Positions 1-9,236 of a stretch of DNA of 58,204 bases are shown here, one piece after another (position 1 is the first letter of the stretch; the number at the start of each line of letters is the position of its first letter). Source of the DNA: Pseudomonas sp. GM84 (lineage in GTDB: Bacteria; Pseudomonadota; Gammaproteobacteria; Pseudomonadales; Pseudomonadaceae); assembly GCF_000282535.1 (NCBI RefSeq), contig NZ_AKJC01000104.1, forward strand, positions 1 through 58,204. The letters are read 5' to 3'. A program made the translations under genes and the position numbers. The notes under the pieces are model-generated. The model had not been told where the DNA came from, did no database searches, and saw only the letters and a program-made list of their open reading frames with translations.

Positions 1-40
1 AGGCCGGGACAGGCATGACGAGGTAGCCTGTTCGGGCCCC

Positions 41-110
41 ATCGCCGGCAAGCCGGCTCCCACAGGTAGAAGAACAATGCAATCCTTGTGGGAGCCGGCT
101 TGCCGGCGAT
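41..110. repeat. REP palindrome pair (GCCGGCAAGCCGGC type)
   Basis: Two perfect 24-nt inverted arms (41-64 and 87-110) separated by 22 nt. Each arm contains GCCGGCAAGCCGGCTCCCAC or its complement. It lies just downstream of the PepSY gene end, the usual location of Pseudomonas REP pairs. It may act as an mRNA 3' stabiliser or a REP-transposase (RAYT) substrate; no transposase gene is nearby. Confidence 0.9.
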
Positions 111-135
111 GAGGCCAGAACAGCCGGCAGCGTCC

Positions 136-1503
136 TCAAGCCTGCGCCAGCACCCGGCGCCGCCGCACCACCAGACTGTCCACCACCCACATCACCACCA
201 TCGACACCCCCACCAGCGGGAACATCACCCCGAGCACCAGCATCACCCCCACCGCTGTCTTCCAGCGCGGCAGGTCATGGCGCAGCGGCGGCACGCCCAG
301 GCCACCTTCCGGCCGGCGCTTCCACCACATCACCAGCCCGCTCACCGAGCCCAGCAGGATCATCAGGCACACCAGCAGGATGATGATCTGGTTCAGCGCG
401 CCGAACATCTTGCCTTCGTGCAGCATTACACCCAGCTCGGTCGCCTGGGCAACCGGGCTGTAGTCTTGCCAGCGCACGTCGGTCAGCACCTTGCCGGTGT
501 ACTGGTCGACATGCAGGGTGGCGTCGTTGCGTGGGTCGTCGGCGAACACGGCGATGGTGAACACGCCGTCGGCAGTGGTTGGCAGGGTGATGCTGTAACC
601 CGCCTCGACCAGGCGCTCGGTGGCCACGTCCTCCACCTGCTGCAGGGTCACCTGTGGCGCTGCCGGCATGTCCGACATCGTGTGATGCCCGGCATGTTCG
701 GCATGCGCGCCGGATTGCGGCATGGGCGTGTTTTCCAGCGCCCAGGGCACGGTCTGGCGGTGGGCCTTGTTCAGCTCACCGGCCTGCTGATCGGACTTGG
801 GCACGTCATTCCACATGGCCGCCGGGAAGCGGTTCCACAAGTCGGCGTACTGCTTGCCCCACAGCCCGGTCCAGGTCATGCCGCTGATCAGCATCAGCAA
901 CAGCAGGGCCGAGCCCCAGAAACCGGTGACGGCATGCAGGTCGCGCCAGAACACTCGACCTTTCGCCCCGATGCGCGGCCATAGCACGCCAGCGCCGTTG
1001 CGCCCCCGCGGCCACCACAGGTAGAGGCCGGACACCACCAGCACGATGCCCCAGCCGGCAGCCAGCTCCACCAGGCGGTCGCCGACCGTGCCGACCATCA
1101 CCTCGCCGTGCAAGGCGCGGGCGATGGCCTGCAGGTTCTGCTTGGCGTCCTGCTCGCCGAGGATCTTGCCGCTGTAAGGGTCGACGAACACATTCAGCTC
1201 GCGCCCACCGTCATGCACCACGAACTGCGCGCTGCGCTCGGCATCGATCGGCGGCAGGTACTGGCCCACGTGGCCCTTCGGATACGCCTGGCGCACTTCG
1301 GCCAGCATCAGGTCCGCGCCCTGTCGATGATGCCCGGCTTCGACCACCATCAGGTCGCGATACAGCAGCGGGTCGAGCTGCGGCTTGAACAGATAGATGA
1401 TCCCGGTGATCGCCAGCAGGATCATGAAAGGGGCCACGAACAGCCCGGCATAGAAATGCCAGCGCCAGGCCAGGTTGTAGAAGGAAACGCGTGTTCCGCT
1501 CAT
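136..1503 (-). CDS. PepSY-associated TM protein (PiuB-like), copper island
   Basis: 455-aa inner-membrane protein. About five hydrophobic segments are visible, near residues 16-38, 145-165, 190-212, 370-395 and 415-442. The periplasmic loops match PepSY-type domains. A His/Met-rich stretch (HAEHAGHHTM, about residue 268) looks metal-binding. The opening WRWHFYAGLFVAPFM is typical of PepSY_TM proteins next to TonB receptors, where a role in reducing metal or siderophore complexes is proposed. It follows the copper receptor gene by 58 bp on the same strand and is probably last in that operon. The family call is firm; substrate and reaction are inferred from context. Confidence 0.85.
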   Translation of the reverse strand: MSGTRVSFYNLAWRWHFYAGLFVAPFMILLAITGIIYLFKPQLDPLLYRDLMVVEAGHHRQGADLMLAEVRQAYPKGHVGQYLPPIDAERSAQFVVHDGGRELNVFVDPYSGKILGEQDAKQNLQAIARALHGEVMVGTVGDRLVELAAGWGIVLVVSGLYLWWPRGRNGAGVLWPRIGAKGRVFWRDLHAVTGFWGSALLLLMLISGMTWTGLWGKQYADLWNRFPAAMWNDVPKSDQQAGELNKAHRQTVPWALENTPMPQSGAHAEHAGHHTMSDMPAAPQVTLQQVEDVATERLVEAGYSITLPTTADGVFTIAVFADDPRNDATLHVDQYTGKVLTDVRWQDYSPVAQATELGVMLHEGKMFGALNQIIILLVCLMILLGSVSGLVMWWKRRPEGGLGVPPLRHDLPRWKTAVGVMLVLGVMFPLVGVSMVVMWVVDSLVVRRRRVLAQA

Positions 1504-1561
1504 GGGAACCTCCTGTTTGACCAGCTGAGGGGCGCGACCGTGACCGTGCCCATTGTTGTTG

Positions 1562-3628
1562 TCAGAAGCTCAAATCGACCTTGGTCCAGAAGGTCCTGCC
1601 TGGCTCGTTCACCGGCTGTGGATCAGTGGCCGGGTAGCCGAACCCGGCATTCCCGGCCAGGTTCAGGTGCTCGGCGTAGGTCTTGTCGAACAGGTTGTCG
1701 ACCCCTGCGCTGAGCTTGAGGTTGTGGTTCACCTTGTAGGTGCCGTTGAGCGAGAACACACCGAAGCCGGCGCTCTTGTCGTAGTCCTTGCCGACCACGT
1801 TGCCCTGGTTCTCGGCGATGCGGTTTTGCGCCGCGACCAGCCGCCACAGTGCCCCGGCACTCCAGGTGTCGCGGCTGTAGGTCAGGCCCAGGCGGCTTTC
1901 CAGGGGTGGCATCTGGGGTAGCGCTTTGCCATCACTGCTGTTCTTGCCCCAAGCGTAGGCGAGCGTCGCATCGGTCTTCCAGTTTTCCGTCAGCTTGTAG
2001 GCGGCACCCAGTTCGCCGCCCATGATGCGGGCATCGATGTTCTGCGCCTGGGAGGTGCTCATGCCCATCATGCCGGTGTGGTAGTCGAACAGGATGTAGT
2101 CGCGGATCTGCCCGACGTAACCCGAGGCCCAGGCTTCCAGGCGCTCGTCGCGGTACTGGATGCCGAAGTCGAGCTGGGTGGTCTTCTCGGGCTTGATGCT
2201 GTCGAAGGCGTTGGTCGAGCCGGCTGGCCCCTGGTCCGGGGAGAACAGCTCCCAGTAGTCGGGGAAGCGCTGGGCATGGCCGAGGCCGATGTAGGTGGTG
2301 GCTGGCAGCGCCGCCAGGTCGTGCTCGTAGCGCACGAAACCACTGGGCAGGGTGTCGGCACGGGTGTCGCCGTTGGTAGCGCTGTCATCACGGAAATCCC
2401 TGGCCGAGGCGCGATCCAGGCGAGCGCCGGTGATCAGGCGGTCCTGGCCGGTGGCATACCAGGTGAGTTCGCCGAACGCACCGTAGTTGTGGAAGTCGGC
2501 GTCCTTTTCCCAGGGCTCGTTCTTGTAGGCGTCGACGCCCATGGCGCTGCGTGCACGGTGCTCGTTGGTCTGCGCGTCGATGCCGCTGATCAGTTGCACG
2601 TCGGCCCAGCGCCAGGTGGCTTTGATGCGTGCGCCCAGCGTGCGGCGGTCCACGGCGGAGGCCATTGGCCCGGCCATCATGCCCATGCCTGACGGGGTAC
2701 GCAGGGTGTAGTTGTCCATGACGTGGTCGGCGTAGTTGTAGTAGACCTGCGCCTCGATCTTGTCGAGCACCTCGCCCAGGTTGGACTTCTCGAAGCGCAG
2801 GCCCAGGCTTTCGCGCTTGAACTGAGCACCGTCCATGCCGCGCCCGGCGTAGCGTGCTTCGCCGTCACCCTTGCCGGCAGTGAGCTCCAGCAGGGTGTCC
2901 TGGTCGGGAGTCCAGCCCAGGGCCACATCGCCGTTCCATTTGTCCCAGCGCGAGGGCACGGTGTCGCCGCTGCCATCCTGGTAATCGTCCGAGTGCGACT
3001 GGTTGCCGACGAAGCGGGCATAGCCCTGGCTGTTGCCGGCGGCGGCATCGACCAATTTGTCGAAGCGGCCATTGGAGCCCGCCAGCAGGCTGGCGTTGAC
3101 CCGGCTGCCGAGGGGGCCGAACTTTTCCGGTTCACGTTCGAAGAGGACGGTCCCGGCCGAGCCGCCGGGGCCCCAGATCACGCTTTGCGGGCCTTTGATC
3201 ACGGTGAGGCGGTCGTACGTCTCCGGCGAAATGTAGGACGTCGGCGCATCCATGCGGTTGGGGCAGGCACCGAGCATCACGCCGCCGTTGGTGAGGATGT
3301 TCAGGCGCGAACCGAACATGCCGCGCAGCACCGGGTCGCCGTTGGTGCCGCCGGCGCGAATCGCCGAGAAGCCGGGGATGGTCTTGAGGTAGTCGGCGCC
3401 ATCGCTGGCCGGCACGGGCTGGCGCGGGTCTTTCGGGTTGGTGACCACGGTCAGCGGCGAGCTGGGTGCAATGGCGGTGATCACCGTCGGGCTCAGCTCG
3501 GCCAGGTCGTGCTCATGGCCTTCGTGGCCAGGGTCGGCGGCCAGGGCCATGGGCGCGAGCAGCGAGCCGCACAGGGCGGCGAGTGTGCCTTTGAATGCAT
3601 AGGCAAAAGCAGGGGTACAGCCGGACAT
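1562..3628 (-). CDS. oprC: TonB-dependent copper receptor, OprC/NosA-like
   Basis: 688-aa outer-membrane TonB-dependent transporter. It has a signal peptide (about 1-30), a His-rich mature N-terminus (HEGHEHD), a plug domain (VIKGPQSVIWGPGGSAG, about 144-160) and a beta-barrel ending in aromatic F. C122-x3-M126 (ACPNRMD) and H302-x-M304 (DHVMD) match the CxxxM and HxM copper ligands known from P. aeruginosa OprC. Met-rich segments (GMGMMAGPM, GMMGMS) sit in barrel loops. The flanking PepSY, PCu(A)C and DUF2946 genes support copper acquisition. Regulation by copper is likely, but no operator was identified. Confidence 0.9.
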   Translation of the reverse strand: MSGCTPAFAYAFKGTLAALCGSLLAPMALAADPGHEGHEHDLAELSPTVITAIAPSSPLTVVTNPKDPRQPVPASDGADYLKTIPGFSAIRAGGTNGDPVLRGMFGSRLNILTNGGVMLGACPNRMDAPTSYISPETYDRLTVIKGPQSVIWGPGGSAGTVLFEREPEKFGPLGSRVNASLLAGSNGRFDKLVDAAAGNSQGYARFVGNQSHSDDYQDGSGDTVPSRWDKWNGDVALGWTPDQDTLLELTAGKGDGEARYAGRGMDGAQFKRESLGLRFEKSNLGEVLDKIEAQVYYNYADHVMDNYTLRTPSGMGMMAGPMASAVDRRTLGARIKATWRWADVQLISGIDAQTNEHRARSAMGVDAYKNEPWEKDADFHNYGAFGELTWYATGQDRLITGARLDRASARDFRDDSATNGDTRADTLPSGFVRYEHDLAALPATTYIGLGHAQRFPDYWELFSPDQGPAGSTNAFDSIKPEKTTQLDFGIQYRDERLEAWASGYVGQIRDYILFDYHTGMMGMSTSQAQNIDARIMGGELGAAYKLTENWKTDATLAYAWGKNSSDGKALPQMPPLESRLGLTYSRDTWSAGALWRLVAAQNRIAENQGNVVGKDYDKSAGFGVFSLNGTYKVNHNLKLSAGVDNLFDKTYAEHLNLAGNAGFGYPATDPQPVNEPGRTFWTKVDLSF

Positions 3629-3693
3629 AAGATTTCCGTCGATCAGTCATGAGTGAGCGCGAAGCCTCCTGGCTCCGTGCAGCAATGGTGGTT

Positions 3694-4125
3694 TCAGACG
3701 CTGATCGAAGGCGGCGGCGCGCGGCTGCGCGCACCGGGGAACACGGCCTGCCGGGCATGGCCCTGGTGAGTGGGCGCGGGATTGAGGGTGGCGGGGGTGA
3801 CGCTGGCCGCGCTGAGCGGGCTGAGGGTTTGCGGTAAGGCGGGGCAGTTGAACAACAGGCTGCAGTAACCGCACTTTTCCCACATCACATGCAGCTGGCC
3901 ATCGTCGCCATGGCCTGAGTGGGCATCGCCGCCATGCTGATGGCTGGCAGGCATCGCCATGTCCATCGGCATGCTCATGCCGGCGTGGTGGTCCATCGGC
4001 ATCGACTGGGAAACCAGCGGGCCGATGAAGATCATCCACATGGCGAACAGGCTCAGCCAGCCGCCACCGACGCGCCTGCGATCAGGGCGGGTGGTACGGC
4101 TGAGGCGGTTGCGCGGCAGGCTCAT
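3694..4125 (-). CDS. DUF2946 family protein (metal island)
   Basis: 143-aa protein with a basic N-terminus, one hydrophobic segment (about 22-42, LSLFAMWMIFIGPLV), a Met/His-rich linker (SMPMDHHAGMSMPMDMAMP) and a CGYC motif (about 86-89). DUF2946 proteins commonly accompany copper receptors and PCu(A)C chaperones; the Met/His and Cys content suggests copper binding. It lies between the receptor and chaperone genes on the same strand, so co-transcription is likely. Its exact role is unknown. Confidence 0.8.
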   Translation of the reverse strand: MSLPRNRLSRTTRPDRRRVGGGWLSLFAMWMIFIGPLVSQSMPMDHHAGMSMPMDMAMPASHQHGGDAHSGHGDDGQLHVMWEKCGYCSLLFNCPALPQTLSPLSAASVTPATLNPAPTHQGHARQAVFPGARSRAPPPSISV

Positions 4126-4150
4126 GGTGCGAGCGCCTGTCAGCTAGCGG

Positions 4151-4636
4151 TCAGTGCGCGTGTTCGTGGCCTTGGGGCTGGTCCGCCGGCGGCTGCTTCT
4201 GCACGGCGACATCGACCGTGATGTCGCCGGCCTTCTCGAAGTGCAGGGTCAGCGGGAAACGCTTGCCGTCGCTGAGCAGGCTGCGGTCCTTGGGCTGCAT
4301 GAGCATCACGTGGTAGGCGCTGGGGGCGAAGATCACCTCCTTGCCGGCCGGTACCACCACGCTGGGCACCTGCTGCATCTTCATGGTGCCGCTGGCGGTC
4401 ATGCTGTGTTCGTGCAGTTGTGCGTCAGCGGTGATCGGGCTGTCGACGCTGAGCAGGCGATCATCGACCTTGCCGTTGTTGTGCACGATGAAATACGCAG
4501 CGACGTTGGGCGCATTGGGTGGCAGTTGCAGCGACCAGGGGTGCGCGATGTGCAGGTCGCCCACGGTGTATTCATGGGCATTGGCAAAGGCGCCGGGCAG
4601 CAGCAAGGCGGCCACTACGAGAGCTTGCTTGAGCAT
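4151..4636 (-). CDS. PCu(A)C-type periplasmic copper chaperone
   Basis: 161 aa from the chosen start: signal peptide MLKQALVVAALLLPGAFANA, then a single PCu(A)C (DUF461) domain. The family Cu(I) site is visible as HEHSM...MKM followed downstream by HVMLM (HxM). The C-terminus is His-rich (GHEHAH). A start at 4651 would add five residues, but the ATG at 4636 is preceded by GGAG at good spacing and opens directly into the signal peptide. It probably delivers Cu(I) in the periplasm to a cuproenzyme or works with the adjacent receptor. Confidence 0.9.
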   Translation of the reverse strand: MLKQALVVAALLLPGAFANAHEYTVGDLHIAHPWSLQLPPNAPNVAAYFIVHNNGKVDDRLLSVDSPITADAQLHEHSMTASGTMKMQQVPSVVVPAGKEVIFAPSAYHVMLMQPKDRSLLSDGKRFPLTLHFEKAGDITVDVAVQKQPPADQPQGHEHAH

Positions 4637-4684
4637 TGGGTGAGTCTCCATTCTGTTCGGGTTCAGGCAGGCAGCGTGATGAAC

Positions 4685-5074
4685 TCAGACCAGGGGAGAG
4701 GCACGGGGGTTGAGCGCGGGCCATAACTGGCGCGGCGTCGCTTGGTAGTGGGGGGGCGCTGGTGCATGGCCGGCCAACAGCGTGGGTGGGTTGTGCAGCT
4801 GTGGCGGGTAGCCTGGCAGGGCCAGCAGCGGCGCGGCGCCGGAGCAGCACCAGCAGTGCTGCATGTTGGAATGGTCGTCGCTTTGCGTGCCGAGGTCGAT
4901 CTTGGCCAAGGCTTGTACGTCGACCTTGGCCTTGCCGGCCAGGCTGGAACAGAAAGCCCCCCACAGCAGCTGTTCGGCCGGGCCCTTGGGCGCGGCAGTG
5001 GACAGCGGCATGGCCAGCAGGTTGAACAGCACTGCGAAGCAGGCTATCCAGGCGATGTGCCGACGTGGGGGCAT
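4685..5074 (-). CDS. DUF2946 family protein, first gene of copper island
   Basis: 129 aa with an N-terminal hydrophobic segment (IAWIACFAVLFNLLAMPL) and a Cys cluster (HCWCCSG, about 78-84) resembling the DUF2946 cysteine motif. The C-terminal third is Pro-rich. It is the most upstream gene of the minus-strand copper cluster and so probably sits next to the promoter; TACAAT about 45 nt upstream could be a -10, but this is weak. A second, diverged DUF2946 protein lies two genes downstream. Function unknown. Confidence 0.75.
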   Translation of the reverse strand: MPPRRHIAWIACFAVLFNLLAMPLSTAAPKGPAEQLLWGAFCSSLAGKAKVDVQALAKIDLGTQSDDHSNMQHCWCCSGAAPLLALPGYPPQLHNPPTLLAGHAPAPPHYQATPRQLWPALNPRASPLV

Positions 5075-5188
5075 GGAGAGATCCGGTCAGGAATCGTGGC
5101 GGGTATTGTAAGGCGGAGTATAGGTAAAAATGCGGGGTGCGGTGAAGTGACGCAGGTGGGTGGTGATATCTGGGGCTGCTGCGCAGCC

Positions 5189-5292
5189 ATTCGCGGGACA
5201 AGCCCGCTCCCACAGGGACCGCGCTTCTCTGAAAATTGGCGCATCACTTGTGGGAGCGGGCTTGTCCCGCGAATGGGCCGCAAAGCGGCCCC
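5189..5292. repeat. REP palindrome pair (CGGGACAAGCCCG type) plus small hairpin
   Basis: Perfect 26-nt inverted arms at 5189-5214 and 5249-5274, followed by GGGCCGC-AAA-GCGGCCC at 5275-5291. This is the second REP subtype in the window. It lies between the copper-island promoter region and the slipin remnant. Confidence 0.9.
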
Positions 5293-5299
5293 GGCAATC

Positions 5300-5475
5300 T
5301 CAAGCCTTGCTACGCCCCATCAACCCGAAGCACAAGGCATTGGCGACGATCACCGCGTTGTCGCGGGTGATGATTTCCTGCTCCATTCCTCGCCCTGGGG
5401 CACGATACGCACTCCCTTGAACACGGTGATCAGGACGAACAGGGCGAGGACAGCTACGACGATGAGGCTGGTCAT
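5300..5475 (-). pseudogene. SPFH/slipin (QmcA-like) remnant with two internal deletions
   Basis: Three pieces of a Band-7/slipin protein are fused. From ATG 5475 the frame reads MTSLIVVAVLALFVLITVF then KGVRIVPQGEEW, the usual membrane anchor and start of the SPFH domain. It then shifts frame and stops at 5350. Another frame continues with QEIITRDNAVIVANALCF, a conserved SPFH segment. That is joined directly to GLMGRSKA and a stop at 5300, which looks like the usual C-terminus. Relative to a family member of about 280-300 residues, roughly 45 and then roughly 190-200 residues are missing (inference from family knowledge). The neighbouring NfeD-like gene is the normal operon partner. A 41-residue membrane peptide could still be made. 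Confidence 0.75.
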
Positions 5476-5502
5476 GATGCTTGCTTCCTTTTAATGGCGG
5501 AG

Positions 5503-5940
5503 TCAGGCCCGAATGACCCGGGCGGTATTGCCTTCGATGGCGACGAGCCGCACACGCTCGCCGGAGGAGATGTCGCTGGCGGCGACGCAGACCCACTCCT
5601 CGTTGCCGAGGATCTGTTTCTGGAAACGCACACGGCCCTTCTCGAATGGCGAAACGCTGTTGACCAGCAGCCCGACCTCACCGATCACGCTGTCGGCGGT
5701 CCAGCGCACGTCCGGCTGCTTGCGCTTGAGCAGCTTGAACCAGAGCAACGTGGTGCCCGAGGAGAACAGAGCCCACAGCAGTACCTGCATGTCCAGGTGC
5801 AGGCTGGGGGCGGCCAGTGCGATAAGTGAGACCAGTACGGCACCGATGCCGAACCAGATGATGAAGAACGTGGGCAGGACCAATTCGAGCAGGATCAGGA
5901 CGATGCCGAACACCAGCCAGATCCACCATTGCATTTCCAT
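5503..5940 (-). CDS. NfeD-like membrane protein
   Basis: 145-aa NfeD-family protein. Hydrophobic helices span about 5-60 (WIWLVFGIVLILLELVLP, then FFIIWFGIGAVLVSLIALA), followed by a cytosolic OB-fold C-domain (about 80-145, with GEVG and GNEEWVCVAA). The start at MEMQWW is preferred over an upstream in-frame ATG because it opens the first helix. NfeD proteins pair with SPFH/slipin proteins in membrane microdomains; here the slipin gene 28 bp downstream is broken, so this copy may be orphaned or act with a distant slipin. Confidence 0.85.
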   Translation of the reverse strand: MEMQWWIWLVFGIVLILLELVLPTFFIIWFGIGAVLVSLIALAAPSLHLDMQVLLWALFSSGTTLLWFKLLKRKQPDVRWTADSVIGEVGLLVNSVSPFEKGRVRFQKQILGNEEWVCVAASDISSGERVRLVAIEGNTARVIRA

Positions 5941-6117
5941 ATGGGTGACGCCTACCAGAGGAGGGGGCTCGAGTTTAGGTAGGAGGAAAAGCAAGTCTAT
6001 TCAGACAGATTGGAGTTAGTTGTAGGAATTGCCTGGCTTTCTGGGTGGGACGGTGGGAGTGGAGAAGTGCCAGGCGGATGTTCGTTGGCGTTTTCGAGAT
6101 CGAGCGCGCTAGAAACC

Positions 6118-6840
6118 TCACGCCATGCCGAGAGCCGCCACCATTTCTTCTGGAGACAGATACTCACGATCTACGCCAGGAAGAACCGGGCGCTTCAAGA
6201 TCAGCACTGGAACGCCCAGCGCTCTCGCCACCTCGAGCTTCGGCTCGGTCGCCACGCTGCCGCTGTTCTTGCTGACCAGCACATCGATCTGCCTGCGAGC
6301 GAACAATGCCTGCTCATCTGCGAGCTGAAATGGCCCACGCGCCCCGATCACCTCGCAACGGTCATTCCCAGGGCAGGCCTCCAACGCCCGCAACGTCCAG
6401 AACTGTCCCGGCGGAATCTCGTCAAGGTGTTGCAGCGGTTCGCGCCCCAAGGTGAACAGTGGCCGCTGAAACGGCTTGAGCGCGTCGATCAGCCCCGCCC
6501 AGTCTTCCACCTCGCGCCAGTCGTCACCAGGCTGGGCCTGCCAGGCCGGGCGGCGCAAGGCCCAGCACGGGATACCGACGGCTCGGGCGGCGGTGGCGGC
6601 ATTGCGGCTGATCTGCGCGGCGTAGGGGTGGGTGGCGTCGATCAGCAGCGTGATGCCTGCTTCACGCAGGTAGCGGGCCAGGCCTTCGGCCCCGCCATAG
6701 CCACCGACCCGCACCTGGCAGGCCAGGTCCTGCGGCACGCGGCCGATGCCGGCCAGGCTGTAGACATGCTCGGGCCCAAGCTGGCGGGCGATGGCCAAGG
6801 CCTCGGTGACGCCACCGAGCAGCAGGATGCGCCGGCTCAT
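6118..6840 (-). CDS. cobK: Precorrin-6A reductase
   Basis: 240-aa CobK/CbiJ protein, NAD(P)H-dependent reduction of precorrin-6A in cobalamin synthesis. The N-terminus [18 protein letters not shown] is the nucleotide-binding start, and [14 protein letters not shown] (about 80-93) is the strongly conserved family motif. Its ATG overlaps the cbiD stop (ATGA), and it is the last gene of a cobL-cbiD-cobK operon on the minus strand. Length is normal for the family. Confidence 0.93.
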   Translation of the reverse strand: MSRRILLLGGVTEALAIARQLGPEHVYSLAGIGRVPQDLACQVRVGGYGGAEGLARYLREAGITLLIDATHPYAAQISRNAATAARAVGIPCWALRRPAWQAQPGDDWREVEDWAGLIDALKPFQRPLFTLGREPLQHLDEIPPGQFWTLRALEACPGNDRCEVIGARGPFQLADEQALFARRQIDVLVSKNSGSVATEPKLEVARALGVPVLILKRPVLPGVDREYLSPEEMVAALGMA

Positions 6841-7931
6841 TGCACACCGGCCTTGCCGACGATGCCGCCCTGGCGGTCGATGGCGAACACTTCCACCTGC
6901 ACCTGCGCCGGCACCACGCTGCGAGCGAAGGCCAGCGCATGGGCGCAGACCGCATCGCCCAGGGCGACACCGGCCGCGTGGGCCATGGCCAGGGCCTGCT
7001 GGCTGGTGTTGGCGGCAATGATCGCCGCCTGCAGCTCGGCATCGGCGCCCACGTCAGCCGCCCAGCCGGCCAGTTGCGGCAGGTCGATGCTCGAATGGCG
7101 GCTGTGCAGGTCCATGTGCCCGGCGGCCAGCTTGCTGATCTTGCCGAAGCCGCCGCACAGGGTCAGGCGCGGCACCGGCACCTTGCGCACGTGCTTGAGC
7201 ACCGCGCCGACGAAGTCGCCCATCTCGATCAGGGCGATTTCCGGCAGCCCGTAGACCCGCTGCATGGTGTCTTCGCTGGCATTGCCGGTGCAGGCGGCAA
7301 TATGGGTGTAGCCATTGGTGTGGGCCACGTCGATGCCTTGGTGGATCGAGGCGATGTAGGCCGAGCACGAGAAGGGCCGCACGATACCGCTGGTGCCCAG
7401 AATCGACAGGCCGCCGAGAATGCCCAGGCGCGGGTTCATGGTCTTCAGCGCGAGTTGCTCGCCATCTTGCACATTCACCGTGACCTCGAAGCCGCCCGGG
7501 TAGGCGCAGTCATCGGCCAGTTGCTGCAGGTGTTCGCTGATCATGCGCCGGGGCACCGGGTTGATCGCGGGTTCACCCACGGCGAGCACCAGGCCAGGCC
7601 GGGTGACCGTGCCGACCCCAAGGCCTGCGACGAACCGCACACCGGGTTCAGCCACCAGGCGCACCTGGCTGTAGAGCAGTGCGCCATGGGTGACATCCGG
7701 GTCGTCGCCGGCATCCTTGAGCGTGCCTGCTTCGGCGCGCTCGTCGTCGCGGCGGCAGAATTCCAGGCGCATCTGCACCACCTTGCCCTTGGGCAGGGTG
7801 ATGCTCACGGCGTCATTGACCTGGCCAGTGAGCAGCAGGCGCGCTGCGGCCAGGCTGGTGGCGGTGGCGCAACTGCCGGTGGTCAGGCCGCTGCGCAGCG
7901 GGGCTGGTTGTTCGCGGGTTTCTTCACGCAT
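6837..7931 (-). CDS. cbiD: Cobalt-precorrin-5B C1-methyltransferase (CbiD)
   Basis: 364-aa CbiD. The opening [17 protein letters not shown] is the family signature, and [18 protein letters not shown] (about 185-202) and [19 protein letters not shown] are conserved cores. It methylates C1 of the corrin ring. CbiD is named from the anaerobic route; here it lies among aerobic-type genes (cobG, cobK, cobL), a mixture known in Pseudomonas, where it probably replaces CobF. The start overlaps the cobL stop by 8 bp and the stop overlaps cobK by 4 bp, indicating translational coupling. Confidence 0.93.
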   Translation of the reverse strand: MREETREQPAPLRSGLTTGSCATATSLAAARLLLTGQVNDAVSITLPKGKVVQMRLEFCRRDDERAEAGTLKDAGDDPDVTHGALLYSQVRLVAEPGVRFVAGLGVGTVTRPGLVLAVGEPAINPVPRRMISEHLQQLADDCAYPGGFEVTVNVQDGEQLALKTMNPRLGILGGLSILGTSGIVRPFSCSAYIASIHQGIDVAHTNGYTHIAACTGNASEDTMQRVYGLPEIALIEMGDFVGAVLKHVRKVPVPRLTLCGGFGKISKLAAGHMDLHSRHSSIDLPQLAGWAADVGADAELQAAIIAANTSQQALAMAHAAGVALGDAVCAHALAFARSVVPAQVQVEVFAIDRQGGIVGKAGVQ

Positions 7932-9135
7932 CGAGCGGCTTCACCACGTCGAGCAAGGTGATCGGCAGGGCCTGGCGCCAGGTATCGAAGGCGCCCAGGG
8001 GCTGGGCCTGGGCAACATGGATGCGGGTCAGTTCGCCGCCATGCTGCTCACGGAAATGCGCCAGTGCCAGTTCGCTTTGCAGGGTCACCGCATTGGCCAC
8101 CAGGCGACCGCCGGGGCGCAAGCGTTCCCAGCACAGCGGCAGCACCCCTTCGCGGGTGACGCCGCCGCCGATGAAGATCGCATCCGGGCGCTCCAGCTCG
8201 GCCAGGGCCTCAGGCGCCTTGCCGCGAACCAGCTGCAAACCGGGAACGCCCAGGGCGTCGCGGTTGTGTTCGATGAAACCCTGGCGGCCTTCGTCGGCTT
8301 CGATCGCCAGGGCACGGCACGCAGGGTGGGCGCGCATCCATTCGATGCCGATCGAGCCGCAACCGGCGCCGACGTCCCACAGCAGCTCACCCGGTTGAGG
8401 GGCCAGGCGGGCGAGGGTAATGGCGCGCACGTCGCGCTTGGTCAGCTGGCCGTCGTGACGGAAGGCGCTGTCCGACAGGCCGGGCACGCGTGCCAGGCGT
8501 GGCGCATCTGGCGTGGCCTGGCACTCGATGGCGACCAGGTTGAGCGCGGCCACTGGCGGGCAAGGCCAATCGTCGGCACTGCCCGACAGCTGGCGCTCGT
8601 CCGGGCCTCCCAGGTGTTCGAGTACATGCAGGCGGCTTGGCCCGAAGCCGCGTTCGCGTAGCTGCGCGGCGATAGCGGCGGGGCTGTCACCATCATTGCT
8701 CAGCACCAGCAGGCGCATGCCGCTGTGCAGGTGGGCGTTGAGCGCTGCCAGTGGCCGCGCCACCACCGACACCACCTGCACCTCCTGCAGCGGCCAGCCC
8801 AGGCGGGCAGCGGCCAGGGCGCAGGAGGAGGGCATCGACAGCACGTGCATTTCAGTGGCTGGCACGTGCCGCGCCAAACTGGCACCGACGCCGTAGAACA
8901 TCGGGTCGCCACTGGCCAGTACGCACACGGGTTCACCGCGCAGCGCCAGCACCGGGGCCAGGGAGAACGGGCTGGGCCAGTCTTGCCGTGCGCCGCTGAT
9001 GCAGCGCGGCAGCAAGGCCAGCTGGCGCGGGCTGCCGATGATCCGCGAGGCGCCCAGCAAGGCGCGTCGGGCCTGCTTGCCCAAGCCACTGAAACCGTCT
9101 TCGCCAATGCCTATTACTGTCAGCCAGGGTGCCAT
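7924..9135 (-). CDS. cobL: Precorrin-6Y C5,15-methyltransferase (decarboxylating), CbiE-CbiT fusion
   Basis: 403 aa from the [14 protein letters not shown] start; an upstream in-frame ATG at 9198 only adds a non-family extension. The N-terminal half is a CbiE-type tetrapyrrole methylase ([10 protein letters not shown], then [14 protein letters not shown]). The C-terminal half is a CbiT-type Rossmann methyltransferase ([17 protein letters not shown], then [11 protein letters not shown]). It methylates C5 and C15 and decarboxylates the C12 acetate. It is first in the minus-strand operon, divergent from cobG across about 100 bp that should hold promoters for both operons. Confidence 0.93.
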   Translation of the reverse strand: MAPWLTVIGIGEDGFSGLGKQARRALLGASRIIGSPRQLALLPRCISGARQDWPSPFSLAPVLALRGEPVCVLASGDPMFYGVGASLARHVPATEMHVLSMPSSCALAAARLGWPLQEVQVVSVVARPLAALNAHLHSGMRLLVLSNDGDSPAAIAAQLRERGFGPSRLHVLEHLGGPDERQLSGSADDWPCPPVAALNLVAIECQATPDAPRLARVPGLSDSAFRHDGQLTKRDVRAITLARLAPQPGELLWDVGAGCGSIGIEWMRAHPACRALAIEADEGRQGFIEHNRDALGVPGLQLVRGKAPEALAELERPDAIFIGGGVTREGVLPLCWERLRPGGRLVANAVTLQSELALAHFREQHGGELTRIHVAQAQPLGAFDTWRQALPITLLDVVKPLDA

Positions 9136-9236
9136 CTGATCCAATCCGCCCATCATGCTCGACCACCGGCTTTTCATGCCGCCGGACAAAGCAGGCATAA
9201 TACCGCGCCTTCTACACTCAAGCGCATTTTCAGCGA

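Noticed and set aside
88..984. A 298-codon His/Gln-rich frame opposite the PepSY gene
   Set aside because: Composition (His/Gln/Arg runs) and full overlap with a recognisable gene on the other strand mark it as a shadow.
9136..9236. Cobalamin riboswitch between the divergent cob operons
   Set aside because: The gap is only about 100 bp and no B12-box-like GCCACTG element or long structured leader was seen.
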